From Pedobacter sp. MC2016-14 (GTDB lineage: Bacteria > Bacteroidota > Bacteroidia > Sphingobacteriales > Sphingobacteriaceae), in contig NZ_JAJMPA010000003.1 of assembly GCF_020991475.1 (NCBI RefSeq), forward strand, positions 558,001-622,000: a stretch of DNA of 64,000 nt. Direction: 5' to 3'. A program made the position numbers and the translations under genes. A model generated the notes under the pieces. It saw nothing but the letters and a program-made list of their open reading frames with translations. It was not told the DNA's origin and did no database searches. Every line of letters begins with the position of its first letter. The stretch's first letter is position 1. Below are positions 50,972-59,556 of this stretch, in pieces.

Positions 50972-51940
50972 ATGTCAGTTTTAGTTTATGTAGAACAAGT
51001 TGATGGTAAATTTAAGAAATCTGTTTTCGAAGCAGTTTCTTATGCAAAAGCCATCGCAGATCAAAATAACACCACTCTCGCGGCAATTTCTATTGGAAAT
51101 GTTGAGGAGAGCGAATTGAAAGCTTTAGGTACCTATGGCGCAGCCAAAGTGTTAAATGTGGCTTCAGAAGAATTAAAAACTTTTGTTAACCAGGCTTACG
51201 CCGCTGTAGTTGCTGAAGCAGCTACAAAGGAAAATGCAAATATTGTGGTACTTTCAAACTCTTTTTCTGGAAAAGGTTTAGCACCACGTATTGCGGTAAA
51301 ACTTAAAGCAGGTCTTATAGACGGCGCCATTGAACTACCAACAACAGGAGATCAATTCAGGGTTAAAAAGACAGCTTTCTCTGGTAAAGCTTTTGCCATT
51401 ACTGAACTAAGTTCAGCAAATAAAGTAATTGCACTTAACCCAAATGCTTTCGGTGTGAAGGAAAATCCGGTTGATGCCGTTATTGAAGCATTTTCTCCAG
51501 CAGTTAAACCTACAGATCTTACGGCTATTGTAAAAGACATCGTAAGGGCTACAAATAAGATATCTCTACCAGATGCGGAACTTGTGGTATCTGCGGGCAG
51601 AGGACTAAAGGGGCCTGAAAACTGGGGAATGATAGAAGAGCTAGCAAGCTTGCTTGGTGCGGCTACAGCATGCTCTAAACCGGTATCTGATGCAGATTGG
51701 AGACCTCATTCGGAACACGTTGGACAAACAGGAATTGCCATAAGTCCAAATTTATACATCGCTATTGGTATTTCCGGAGCCATCCAACATTTAGCAGGTG
51801 TCAGTTCATCTAAGGTAATTGTTGTCATTAACAAAGATCCTGAAGCGCCTTTCTTTAAAGTTGCCGATTATGGAATAGTTGGAGATGCATTTGAGGTTGT
51901 TCCTAAATTAATTGAGGCACTAAAAACACACAAGGGATAA
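50972..51940 (+). CDS. etfA: Electron transfer flavoprotein alpha subunit
   Basis: The 322-residue product has the alpha-subunit N-terminal domain (SVLVYVEQVDGKFKKSVFEA) and the conserved C-terminal FAD domain with SAGRGLKGPENWGMIEELA, GAATACSKPVSDADW, VGQTGIAISPNLYIAIGISG and ISGAIQHLAGVSSSKVIV, ending in DYGIVGDAFEVVPKL. The FAD-binding Arg and the Ser/Gly residues are kept. It works as heterodimer with EtfB, in the same operon. The start ATG is at the family position. Confidence 0.96.
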   Translation: MSVLVYVEQVDGKFKKSVFEAVSYAKAIADQNNTTLAAISIGNVEESELKALGTYGAAKVLNVASEELKTFVNQAYAAVVAEAATKENANIVVLSNSFSGKGLAPRIAVKLKAGLIDGAIELPTTGDQFRVKKTAFSGKAFAITELSSANKVIALNPNAFGVKENPVDAVIEAFSPAVKPTDLTAIVKDIVRATNKISLPDAELVVSAGRGLKGPENWGMIEELASLLGAATACSKPVSDADWRPHSEHVGQTGIAISPNLYIAIGISGAIQHLAGVSSSKVIVVINKDPEAPFFKVADYGIVGDAFEVVPKLIEALKTHKG

Positions 51941-51996
51941 TACTATGTCTGGCAGCATCTAATAAAACATAGTAATGCTGCCAGCATTTACTACAT

Positions 51997-52611
51997 ATGA
52001 AGAAAGTAAAACTCGATATTATTGGTTTATCCTATAGCCAAACACAATCAGGAGCTTATGCCCTTGTATTAGGCGAAGTAAACGGAAGAAGGCGACTGCC
52101 AATTATTATAGGTGCTTTTGAGGCTCAGGCTATAGCCATTGAGATGGAAAAAATGACACCAAGCAGGCCTTTAACCCACGATCTTTTTAAAACCTTTGCT
52201 CAAACTTATCATATAGAAATTAAAGAAATCCTGATTTACAACCTGGTTGATGGGGTGTTTTTTGCGAAACTGATATGCACTGATGGCAAAGAGATACGAG
52301 AAATTGATGCCCGTACATCTGATGCCATAGCTTTAGCAGTTCGCTTTAATTCAGAAATCTATACTTATGAATTTATCCTTTCTTCAGCAGGTATTGCTAT
52401 AGAAGGAAATGACCTCCTTTTTCTGGAGAACATGGACAATATTCCTAAAGAACAAGGATCTGAAGACATCAGCACTTCCATACCTGGTGGCATAAATTAC
52501 AAAACGCTAAGTACAGAAGAACTGAATAGCAAACTTCAGGAAGCCATTTTGGAAGAAGCTTATGAAAAAGCAGCAAGAATCCGGGATGAACTTAATAAAA
52601 GAAGTATATAA
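51997..52611 (+). CDS. Bifunctional nuclease (DUF151/BFN) with C-terminal UVR motif
   Basis: The 204-residue product has an N-terminal BFN/DUF151 domain (about 1-135; MKKVKLDIIGLSYSQTQSG, RLPIIIGAFEAQAIAIEME, RPLTHDLFKTFA, EIDARTSDAIALAVRF) and, at the end, a helical UvrB/UvrC-interaction motif (LNSKLQEAILEEAYEKAARIRDEL; the important part is EAYEKAARIRDEL). The fusion is the normal Bacteroidota form. The BFN domain is reported to have RNase/DNase activity in plants, but the bacterial function is not settled. It follows etfA by 57 bases, and a strong terminator ends it. Confidence 0.88.
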   Translation: MKKVKLDIIGLSYSQTQSGAYALVLGEVNGRRRLPIIIGAFEAQAIAIEMEKMTPSRPLTHDLFKTFAQTYHIEIKEILIYNLVDGVFFAKLICTDGKEIREIDARTSDAIALAVRFNSEIYTYEFILSSAGIAIEGNDLLFLENMDNIPKEQGSEDISTSIPGGINYKTLSTEELNSKLQEAILEEAYEKAARIRDELNKRSI

Positions 52612-52642
52612 ACTTATTGTTACTCCATCAAATCGAAAATTG

Positions 52643-52677
52643 ACAGCTTCCTTATTAAAATTTGGAAGCTGTTTTTT
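52643..52677 (+). terminator. Intrinsic terminator behind the bifunctional nuclease gene
   Basis: The stem ACAGCTTCC pairs exactly with GGAAGCTGT around a 12-base A/T loop and is followed by a T6 run. It ends the etfB-etfA-nuclease unit. Confidence 0.88.
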
Positions 52678-52740
52678 ATAAAATTGATTATTGTACTCAA
52701 ATAATCCTATATTCATCCCACACTAACAGCATTTCAAAAT

Positions 52741-54006
52741 ATGAACATCAAATTTCGTCTTGTCCTGATGAATTTTCTACAATTCTTTATCTGGGGATCA
52801 TGGCTTATTACTATTGGAGTTTACTGGTTTCAAAATAAGCATTGGTCAGGTGCTGAGTTTGGTGCAATCTTCTCCACCATGGGAATTGCTTCCATATTTA
52901 TGCCCGCCCTAACCGGGATCATCTCTGATCGTTTCATCAACGCAGAAAAATTATATGGGATTTTACATATTTTAGGTGCAATGGTGCTTTTTAGTTTGCC
53001 TCAGATAGAAAATCCTTCAGCTTTCTTTTGGGTAATCCTCCTAAATATGATTTTTTACATGCCAACACTTTCATTATCCATTACCGTAGCTTACTCTGCG
53101 TTAAAAGGTAGCGGAAAGGATGTGGTTAAAGATTATCCGCCGGTAAGAATTTGGGGAACAATTGGTTTCATTGCTGCTTTATGGGTAGTGAGCCTTTCAG
53201 GTAATGAAGCCTCGTCCAACCAGTTTTATATTGCTTCGGCAGTTTCCCTTGCATTGGGTATTTACGCGTTCACCCTGCCCAAGTGCCCACCTTTGGGTAA
53301 AGAAGTAACTACAAAATCTTTTGTAAATGCGCTTGGTTTAAGGGCTTTTACGTTGTTTAAGCAAAAGAAATTTGCTGTTTTTTTCATCTTCTCTATGTTT
53401 TTAGGTGCTGCATTACAGCTTACTAATGCCTATGGAGATACCTTTTTGCACGATTTCAAAAATATACCTGAATACCAGGATTTGCTTGCAGTAAAATATC
53501 CTGCAATCATTATGTCTATCTCACAAATATCAGAAACCTTATTTATCCTGGCCATTCCTTTTTTCCTTAGAAAATTTGGTATAAAATACGTTATGCTGTT
53601 TAGCATGCTTGCCTGGGTACTAAGGTTTGGTTTGTTTGCTTTTGCAGATCCTGCCGGCGGTCTTTGGATGATTATTTTATCATGCATTGTTTACGGGATG
53701 GCTTTCGATTTCTTCAATATTTCAGGTTCATTATTTGTAGAGACACAAATAGACGAAAAGATAAGAGGCAGTGCGCAAGGGCTATTCATGATGATGGTTA
53801 ATGGCTTTGGTGCCTTATTCGGTAGTTTTGCCAGTGGTTTTATCATTGATAAGTTTTTCACCTTTGCCGACCAGAGCAAAGACTGGCATAACATCTGGAT
53901 CACTTTTGCTTCATATACACTTGTGCTGGCCATTATTTTCCCTTTCATATTTAAGTATAAGCACAATAAGGCAGAATTACAGGCTATTGAAGCTATGAAT
54001 CATTAA
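52741..54006 (+). CDS. Nucleoside permease (nucleoside:H+ symporter family, MFS)
   Basis: The 421-residue product has about twelve membrane helices and opens with MNIKFRLVLMNFLQFFIWGSWL, then GAIFSTMGIASIFMPALTGIISDRF, which is the Nuc_H_symport (NupG/XapB-like) signature, and PPVRIWGTIGFIAALW. It also shows SGSLFVETQIDEKIRGSAQGLFMMMVNGFGAL (a part of the C-terminal half; the string is longer than the key part QGLFMMM). It imports nucleosides with protons across the inner membrane. The gene stands alone between two terminators, convergent with gltA. Confidence 0.88.
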   Translation: MNIKFRLVLMNFLQFFIWGSWLITIGVYWFQNKHWSGAEFGAIFSTMGIASIFMPALTGIISDRFINAEKLYGILHILGAMVLFSLPQIENPSAFFWVILLNMIFYMPTLSLSITVAYSALKGSGKDVVKDYPPVRIWGTIGFIAALWVVSLSGNEASSNQFYIASAVSLALGIYAFTLPKCPPLGKEVTTKSFVNALGLRAFTLFKQKKFAVFFIFSMFLGAALQLTNAYGDTFLHDFKNIPEYQDLLAVKYPAIIMSISQISETLFILAIPFFLRKFGIKYVMLFSMLAWVLRFGLFAFADPAGGLWMIILSCIVYGMAFDFFNISGSLFVETQIDEKIRGSAQGLFMMMVNGFGALFGSFASGFIIDKFFTFADQSKDWHNIWITFASYTLVLAIIFPFIFKYKHNKAELQAIEAMNH

Positions 54007-54020
54007 TAATTCCATAAGAC

Positions 54021-54057
54021 AAAAAAGCCGGAAAGAATTTACTCTCCGGCTTTTTTT
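54021..54057. terminator. Bidirectional terminator between nucleoside permease and gltA
   Basis: The stem AAAAAAGCCGGA pairs with TCCGGCTTTTTT around a 12-base loop, with A and T runs at the two ends. It serves both the permease gene and the convergent gltA gene. Confidence 0.92.
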
Positions 54058-54075
54058 ATGACTGTTAAAACTAAA

Positions 54076-55362
54076 TTAACGGTCTTGTGGCTCAGTGAAT
54101 GTCCTGTTGGTATGACCTACATAAACCTGACGCGGACGACCAATTGGTTCTTTATTTTCATGCATTTCTTTCCATTGTGCAATCCATCCCGGAAGACGTC
54201 CCAATGCAAAAAGCACAGTAAACATGTCTGTTGGGAACCCTAATGCTCTATAGATGATTCCAGAGTAGAAATCTACGTTAGGATACAACTTACGCTGAAC
54301 AAAGTATGGATCGCTTAATGCTGCTTCCTCTAACTTTTTCGCAATCTCCAATACTGGATCATCAATACCTAATTTTTCAAGAATATCGTCGCAAGCTTTT
54401 TTAATGATTTTTGCACGTGGATCAAAATTCTTATAAACGCGGTGACCAAAACCCATCATTCGGAAAGGATCATTTTTGTCCTTTGCCTTGTTGATCCATT
54501 TTTCAGTATCACCTCCATCCTCTTTAATCTTCTCCAACATTTCTATTACGGCCTGATTTGCACCACCGTGCAAAGGACCCCATAATGCAGAAATACCTGC
54601 CGAAACCGAAGCATAGATGTTACAATCAGACGAACCAACCATTCTAACTGTAGAAGCAGAACAGTTTTGCTCATGATCTGCATGCAAAATCAGCAATGTG
54701 TTCATGGCTTTAACAACCACTGGATCAATCTCTATCTCTTCTGTACGTTGACCAAAAATCATATTTAAGAAATTGCTCACGTAATCAAATTTGTTTTTTG
54801 GATAAATAAGCGGATGTCCTAATGACTTTTTATAGATGAAAGAAACAATAGTAGGAAATTTAGCCAACAATTTAATCATCTCACGATTCATCGTTTCCGG
54901 AGATGAGTTAGCGTCTAGTGATTCTGGATAAAATGTAGATAAAGAACATACCAATGAGGCCAGTTGAGCCATAGGATGTGATTTAGACGGATAACCATCT
55001 AAAAATTTCTTCATATCTTCATGAATCAAAGTATGTTTGGTAATCTGAGATTGAAAATCCTCCAATTGAACAACTGTTGGCAATTCACCATAGATAAGCA
55101 AATAAGCAACTTCTAAAAAGGTTGATTTTTCAGCAAGTTCTTCTATTGCATAACCTCTATATTTAAGTATTCCTTTTTCACCATCTAAAAAGGTAATTGC
55201 ACTTTTTGTTGATCCCGTATTTTTATAACCAAAATCCAGCGTTATGTGGCCTGTTAATTCCCGTAACTTTGAAATATCAATAGATTTCTCGCCTTCAGTC
55301 CCTGTAATAACAGGAAACTCGTACACTTTACCATCAATCTTTATTTCTGCAATTTCTGACAT
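54076..55362 (-). CDS. gltA: Citrate synthase
   Basis: The 428-residue product is a full type-II (hexameric, Gram-negative) citrate synthase: GILKYRGYAIEELAEKSTF, HADHEQNCSASTVRMVGSS, GPLHGGANQAVIEML, MGFGHRVYKNFDPRAKI and VDFYSGIIYRALGFPTDMF; catalytic His residues lie in LHGG and GFGHR, and Asp in VDFYSG. It condenses acetyl-CoA and oxaloacetate to begin the TCA cycle, in the cytoplasm. A -7 box (TACTTTTG, 55384-55391 minus strand) stands about 20 bases before the ATG, so it has its own promoter. Confidence 0.97.
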   Translation of the reverse strand: MSEIAEIKIDGKVYEFPVITGTEGEKSIDISKLRELTGHITLDFGYKNTGSTKSAITFLDGEKGILKYRGYAIEELAEKSTFLEVAYLLIYGELPTVVQLEDFQSQITKHTLIHEDMKKFLDGYPSKSHPMAQLASLVCSLSTFYPESLDANSSPETMNREMIKLLAKFPTIVSFIYKKSLGHPLIYPKNKFDYVSNFLNMIFGQRTEEIEIDPVVVKAMNTLLILHADHEQNCSASTVRMVGSSDCNIYASVSAGISALWGPLHGGANQAVIEMLEKIKEDGGDTEKWINKAKDKNDPFRMMGFGHRVYKNFDPRAKIIKKACDDILEKLGIDDPVLEIAKKLEEAALSDPYFVQRKLYPNVDFYSGIIYRALGFPTDMFTVLFALGRLPGWIAQWKEMHENKEPIGRPRQVYVGHTNRTFTEPQDR

Positions 55363-55383
55363 ATATCTTATAATTTATAATAA

Positions 55384-55391
55384 CAAAAGTA
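55384..55391 (-). promoter_or_regulatory. -7 box (TACTTTTG) of gltA
   Basis: The minus strand reads TTACTTTTGTTATT; the box TACTTTTG fits TAnnTTTG and leaves a leader of about 15-20 bases before the gltA ATG. No -33 TTTG at the best spacing was found. Confidence 0.5.
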
Positions 55392-55446
55392 ATTAATCTA
55401 TTCAATTGGCAGCTAGTACAACCCTAACAAAGTTGTTATCTAATTG

Positions 55447-55974
55447 TTAATTTGCCTTTATTTCTTCTTGTACAGCTCCACATTCCATCATTTCATCACC
55501 ATAATATGGATTTTGAATATTTTTGGTAGCGGAAAGCCAGTCACCGCCATCGCCATGGTTTGCCATTGGACAGTGTTGCACATATAATACACCCTTTTTT
55601 AAATCAGCATGTTTAAACATAGCGATAACATCCGAACTTAGAAATGTAAATTCTTTGCGCTGCTCTTCTATACTTGCAGATTTTTCGATCTTAGAGGCTA
55701 TTAATGCTGTATTTTCGCAACCCTCATAAGCATTAAGTTTTGTGGCCAGCACTTTAGAAGCTTCTTTTGCCTGCTCATAACTACTTTCTACAAGTGCATT
55801 TTTTAAGCCGATATAATCTGCGTAGATTTCCTGAACCTTTGCATCTCCAAATTTGGCTTCAGGAGTTTTTGTTGTAGATTCAACTGCGGTTTCAGTCTGT
55901 TCTTTTTCCTTTTGACCCCCATTTCTGCAAGACAAAAGCCCTAACAACAATGCTGCTGTTATATATTTATTCAT
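55447..55974 (-). CDS. DUF3347 lipoprotein, possible metal-binding
   Basis: The 175-residue product has a lipobox (LLGLLSC, Cys about 16), a charged linker (KEKEQTETAVEST), and a DUF3347 domain (about 45-172) with YADYIGLKNALVESSYEQAK, EEQRKEFTFLSSDVIAMFKH, YVQHCPMANHGDGGDWLS and NPYYGDEMMECGAV. The last part, HCPMA, then NPYYGDEMMECG, is the conserved core; it offers His, Cys and Met ligands as in copper-handling proteins, and the domain is often found with heavy-metal efflux parts. No such genes lie here. The role in copper binding is inferred only. Confidence 0.85.
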   Translation of the reverse strand: MNKYITAALLLGLLSCRNGGQKEKEQTETAVESTTKTPEAKFGDAKVQEIYADYIGLKNALVESSYEQAKEASKVLATKLNAYEGCENTALIASKIEKSASIEEQRKEFTFLSSDVIAMFKHADLKKGVLYVQHCPMANHGDGGDWLSATKNIQNPYYGDEMMECGAVQEEIKAN

Positions 55975-56020
55975 ACATTTTGTTTTTTGCTCAAAATAGC
56001 ATTTTAAATTTGAATAAATA

Positions 56021-56050
56021 AAAAAAGCCCCTTAAATGTAAGGAGCTTTT
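56021..56050 (-). terminator. Intrinsic terminator of the left beta-barrel gene
   Basis: The stem AAAAGCTCCTTA pairs with TAAGGGGCTTTT on the minus strand, with one mismatch, and is followed by a T run (TTTTTTTATT). It lies 20 bases after the stop of the first beta-barrel gene. Confidence 0.85.
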
Positions 56051-56069
56051 AAAAGTTTTTAAATTCTAA

Positions 56070-56603
56070 TTACAATTTAAAGCCATATGCTATTCGCAAT
56101 GCGTATTGCCCCGTATATGGCACATAAGTGCTTGAAGAACTATCCTGTGTATAGCCTTCATATCTGAAGCTAAAATCTAATCCGTTTTTACATTCATAAC
56201 CAACACCACCAGACCAAATCAGTGAAGTTTTCGAGCCATCTTTAATTGCAAAACCTGCTCCTATTTCTCCCAGCGCATACATGTTTCCAATTGGAAATAC
56301 CTTTACACCGCCTTTGGCAGGAATGAAGTCGTAATCTGCATTTGCGTCCTTACCAAACATACGGGTATACCCTCCAGTTCCTAACACAGATACATAGTTA
56401 GACAAATCCCATTGAATTCTGGCATCTGCTCCCAACCCATAATCAAAAGGAGAACTGTCACTAGTTAAACCTCCACTGGCACCAATACCAATACGAAAGC
56501 CCTTACCTTCTTTTAATGGTTCTACAGTTTGAGCATGTACATTTACGGAACCCATTACTCCTAATAGTAAAGCTGTGGCTAAAAATTTTTTACTTGTTTT
56601 CAT
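56070..56603 (-). CDS. Outer-membrane beta-barrel protein (paralogue A)
   Basis: The 177-residue product has a signal peptide (ending SVNVHAQ) and alternating amphipathic strands with Gly/Tyr/Phe turns: GFRIGIGASGGLTSDSSPFD, ADARIQWDLSNYVSVLGTGGYT, GVKVFPIGNMYALGEIGAGF, and the C-terminal QYALRIAYGFKL, ending in the aromatic/hydrophobic signature of barrel proteins. An eight-stranded small barrel of the OmpW/OmpX-like size is likely. It is clearly related to the next gene to the right (same strand order and ending ALR(I/V)AYGF(K/N)L), so the two come from a duplication. Its function is unknown. Confidence 0.82.
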   Translation of the reverse strand: MKTSKKFLATALLLGVMGSVNVHAQTVEPLKEGKGFRIGIGASGGLTSDSSPFDYGLGADARIQWDLSNYVSVLGTGGYTRMFGKDANADYDFIPAKGGVKVFPIGNMYALGEIGAGFAIKDGSKTSLIWSGGVGYECKNGLDFSFRYEGYTQDSSSSTYVPYTGQYALRIAYGFKL

Positions 56604-56710
56604 AGTTGGATATTATAGATGATAAATTATATGTTAAAATTAACATACGGCACAAATTACGATACAGTTTTAAAAATATTGACCTGATACATATTGGTTA
56701 AAATAAACGC

Positions 56711-56746
56711 AAAAAAAAACGCTGGTGCTATTTAATAACACCAGCG
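56711..56746 (-). terminator. Intrinsic terminator of the right beta-barrel gene
   Basis: The stem CGCTGGTG pairs exactly with CACCAGCG around an 11-base loop and is followed on the minus strand by a T9 run. It shows that the two paralogous genes have separate transcripts. Confidence 0.9.
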
Positions 56747-56771
56747 CATCTTAAGCGAAGCTTATAAATTA

Positions 56772-57293
56772 TTACAAGTTAAATCCATAAGCAACACGCA
56801 GGGCAACTTGTCCAAGCGTAGTGCTGTTTCTTGATAAACCTTCATATTTAAGACCTAAATCTAATCCATTGCTCCATGAGTAACCTAACGCTGGAGAATA
56901 AATGAATGAAGTACCTGATCCATTAGTTACACCAAATGCTGCACCCAGTTCAGCTAATCCATAAAGACCAGATCCACTTTCATTAAAGAAAACTTTAACA
57001 CCTGCTTTTACCGGAATAAATCCGAAGTTAGGCACATCATAACTTCCAACAACATCGTTTTTACCAAGGAATGTTGTGTAACCAGTAGTTACCGGAATAG
57101 AGATTTGTTTAGACACATCAAACTGTAAACGTGCGTCTACTCCTACTGCAAGACTATAAACATCACTTGCATCACTTGTTGGTGCACCAACGTTTAAACC
57201 AATACCTAATTTTGTCTGTGCGTTAACACCTGTCGAAAAAAATAAAGCTATTGCAGCTACTGCACCGGCTAAAAATTTTGTAGTTGTTTTCAT
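56772..57293 (-). CDS. Outer-membrane beta-barrel protein (paralogue B)
   Basis: The 173-residue product has a signal peptide (AVAAIALFFSTGVNAQ) and barrel-like strands: LGIGLNVGAPTSDASDVYSL, VGVDARLQFDVSKQISIPVT, FIPVKAGVKVFFNESGSG, LGLKYEGLSRNSTTLGQVAL, ending in RVAYGFNL. It shares about half its pattern with paralogue A, including D-A-R-(I/L)-Q-(W/F)-D and the C-terminal strand. An in-frame ATG at 57315-57317 would add eight basic residues; ATG 57293 makes a standard signal peptide. It has its own terminator. The function is unknown. Confidence 0.82.
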   Translation of the reverse strand: MKTTTKFLAGAVAAIALFFSTGVNAQTKLGIGLNVGAPTSDASDVYSLAVGVDARLQFDVSKQISIPVTTGYTTFLGKNDVVGSYDVPNFGFIPVKAGVKVFFNESGSGLYGLAELGAAFGVTNGSGTSFIYSPALGYSWSNGLDLGLKYEGLSRNSTTLGQVALRVAYGFNL

Positions 57294-57451
57294 TTGTTTT
57301 TTGTTTTTAATTTCCATCGCAGCCTCGTTTATTAGACTGCAAATTCAATTTGCTTGTTTAATTTAAAATAATCTATTGATACCTCGTTAAACAAAACCCA
57401 TGCCATTTGAGTAAATTGTGTAAGTTTAAGCGAATCCTTAAACCAAAACCA

Positions 57452-58384
57452 TTAAGCACCAAACATTTGCAAATAACGATTTACAATTTCCCTTTTAAGC
57501 TCTTTCTGATCTAAATCTGCATCAAACCAGTGAATTTTGACACCATCTTTTTCCATTTTTCTAAAAAAAGTCATCTGTCTTTTTGAATATTGAGCAATAG
57601 CATTAAACAATCTTTCTCTTAAAGTGGCTAAATCCAGCGTTCCTTCCAGGTAAGCAACTACAAATTTATATTCAAGTCCATAAAAAGTAAGTATCTCTTT
57701 TGACACCCCATTTGTTATTAATTGCGCAACTTCTTCAATTAGGCCTTCTTCTAACCTTAAATCCAAACGTTCTGCTATTCTTTGGCGCCTCCGCTCCACA
57801 TCAGTATGCAATCCAATAACCAAAGGCTTTAAAGCAGGCATTAACTTTTTTGGCATCGGGTGCACGGAAAGATAATCCGCAACCTCTATTGCCCTGATTA
57901 CCCGCTTATGGGTTGATCGGTCAGCGTGTCCTGTATGTGCAGCAGGATATTGATCTAATAAAACATTAAGCGCATCAAGACTGTAATGTTGCAAGCGTTC
58001 TCTTAATGCGGCATTTACAGCTATACTGGTAAATTGGTGATTCTGCAACAAGCTATGAATATACATACCAGTACCACCACATAAAACAGGTAGTCTTTTG
58101 GACTCCCTTATTTTAGTATAAGCAGCATAAAAATCTTCTTTAAAAGCGTCAACCTGATAACTTTCCCCTGCTTCACGAATATTGATTAAATGGTGTGTTA
58201 TCGTTTCCCCTTTAATCTGGTATTCCTGCAAGTCTTTTCCCGTGCCAATATCCATCCCTTTAAAAACCTGCCTGCTATCTGCACTAATAATTTCACCATT
58301 TAAAGCATCAGCAAGCTGAACAGCAAGTCTGGTTTTACCTGATGCAGTGGGGCCTAAAATAATCAGTAATGAGTTTTCCACCAT
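57452..58384 (-). CDS. miaA: tRNA dimethylallyltransferase
   Basis: The 310-residue product shows the P-loop ILGPTASGKTRLA (Lys17), GEIISADSRQVFKGMDIGTGK, HHLINI, PVLCGGTGMYIHSLL and TFYGLEYK, and a C-terminal ALTYAKRQMTFFRK-like segment (YSKRQMTFFRKME). It transfers dimethylallyl to N6 of A37 in tRNAs reading UNN codons. Its ATG directly follows the stop of the GNAT-like gene with no base in between, so the two are translationally coupled. The tail lacks the extra zinc finger of eukaryotic forms. Confidence 0.95.
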   Translation of the reverse strand: MVENSLLIILGPTASGKTRLAVQLADALNGEIISADSRQVFKGMDIGTGKDLQEYQIKGETITHHLINIREAGESYQVDAFKEDFYAAYTKIRESKRLPVLCGGTGMYIHSLLQNHQFTSIAVNAALRERLQHYSLDALNVLLDQYPAAHTGHADRSTHKRVIRAIEVADYLSVHPMPKKLMPALKPLVIGLHTDVERRRQRIAERLDLRLEEGLIEEVAQLITNGVSKEILTFYGLEYKFVVAYLEGTLDLATLRERLFNAIAQYSKRQMTFFRKMEKDGVKIHWFDADLDQKELKREIVNRYLQMFGA

Positions 58385-59182
58385 TTACAAGTATAGCAGA
58401 TATTTCAAATTTCCAGTATTAAAAACTCTAACATAGTTTTCTGGATCGAAGTTTTCCGGTAAACGGTGCGGAAAATAACGTCTATTGCTTTTTCGGTCTA
58501 GCCATATTTCGGAGGGTTCGCTAATGCTATCCAATACAAAACCGGCACTTTGATAACCTTTACCTAATGACCAGTCCTTATCGGCATAACTCATGATGTC
58601 ATTAGGTTTTAATAAGCAACAAAAATGTTTAATTAATTTAGTTAGTCCGCCGGTAATCGTCTTTCCACTTATTGTAGCAAAACGTATTAATTCTGCCGAC
58701 TGATAGTTCGGCCCCCTACTTTTCATTGGCCTCAAACCACTAAAACCAGCTGCAGCTACGAGTTCGCCATTATAGATAAGACCGTAATTATATTTGGCTT
58801 TCGCTATTCCCTGGATATGATAAGATTTGAAAAATGTATTTGCCTGTTGTTGTGTTAAAGTCGCCAGGGTTGTTTTTCGTCCATGAATCCGTTGATTTCT
58901 TCCCAATAAAGATGAAATCCTATTTAGTACTTGTAATTTGTTATCAAGCCAAATGTCTTCCCATAGCTGAATCATCTGCTGATTTTCTTTTAACAAACTT
59001 GTATGAGCATCTAACACATCATTTGGCACCAAAGTATGTGATAAAGAGATTAAATTTAGAATGAATTTTTCGTGTCCTAAGTAAAGTAGGTCTAAAAATG
59101 GATGTGCCATCATCACGGGCGACAAGCCCATTTCTTTAAGCGAATTTTCAACATCCAGAATCCAATCCTGATTTATACCCAC
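58385..59182 (-). CDS. GNAT-fold acyltransferase, Mom-like, next to miaA
   Basis: The 265-residue product carries a C-terminal domain (about 115-250) that resembles Mom-like GNAT-fold proteins known from phages: FFKSYHIQGIAKAKYNYGLI, then NGELVAAAGFSGLRPM, then AELIRFATISGKTITGGLTKLIKHF, then DIMSYADKDWSLGKGYQSAGF. The order 'H.QG.....GL...eLV....F...R', 'E..RF......V.GG..KL...F', 'i.sYaD...s.G..Y...GF' is what identifies it. Family knowledge: Mom modifies adenines in DNA. The N-terminal 100 residues are helical and unassigned. The stop abuts miaA and the start overlaps the upstream small gene by ten bases, so the three form an operon; a nucleic-acid or tRNA base substrate is inferred only. 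Confidence 0.7.
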   Translation of the reverse strand: MGINQDWILDVENSLKEMGLSPVMMAHPFLDLLYLGHEKFILNLISLSHTLVPNDVLDAHTSLLKENQQMIQLWEDIWLDNKLQVLNRISSLLGRNQRIHGRKTTLATLTQQQANTFFKSYHIQGIAKAKYNYGLIYNGELVAAAGFSGLRPMKSRGPNYQSAELIRFATISGKTITGGLTKLIKHFCCLLKPNDIMSYADKDWSLGKGYQSAGFVLDSISEPSEIWLDRKSNRRYFPHRLPENFDPENYVRVFNTGNLKYLLYL

Positions 59183-59511
59183 TCCTTTTCTTTGAACAAC
59201 TTATAAACCAGTGATAGATCATTTTCAATTTGCTTCTGCGCAATTTCATCAAGCTGCCTCAATTCATTTTCAACTTTAGAGTTTGGCACATCCGAACTAA
59301 ACAGAAAATCAACTACGTCGCCATTTATCTTCACACAAGCAAAAAAAGTCTCATTACGGCTAACTCCTGGTTTTTCAGCAGAAATCATATTCTTATCACT
59401 CCATAAATCATACTCCACATCACTGTTTATACGATTCGTAAAACCCAGTGTTGCATAAGGCTGCATGGCTGCTCGTATGGTCTGAAAAATTTCTACAAGG
59501 TCTGTCTTCAT
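59173..59511 (-). CDS. Small protein of unknown function in the GNAT-miaA operon
   Basis: The 112-residue product is soluble with no signal peptide: a helical opening (DLVEIFQTIRAAMQPYATLG), a beta part (NETFFACVKINGDVVDFLFSSDV) and a helical acidic end (VENELRQLDEIAQKQIENDLSLVYKLFKEKE). Its last ten bases overlap the start of the GNAT-like gene, and an AAGGAG purine site stands immediately before its ATG. I do not recognise a family. Its place as the first gene of an operon with the GNAT-like gene and miaA suggests a role with nucleic acid modification, but this is inference. Confidence 0.65.
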   Translation of the reverse strand: MKTDLVEIFQTIRAAMQPYATLGFTNRINSDVEYDLWSDKNMISAEKPGVSRNETFFACVKINGDVVDFLFSSDVPNSKVENELRQLDEIAQKQIENDLSLVYKLFKEKEWV

Positions 59512-59556
59512 CTCCTTTATTTTATTTAGCTAATAACAATGTATAGGCCCTTTTGT

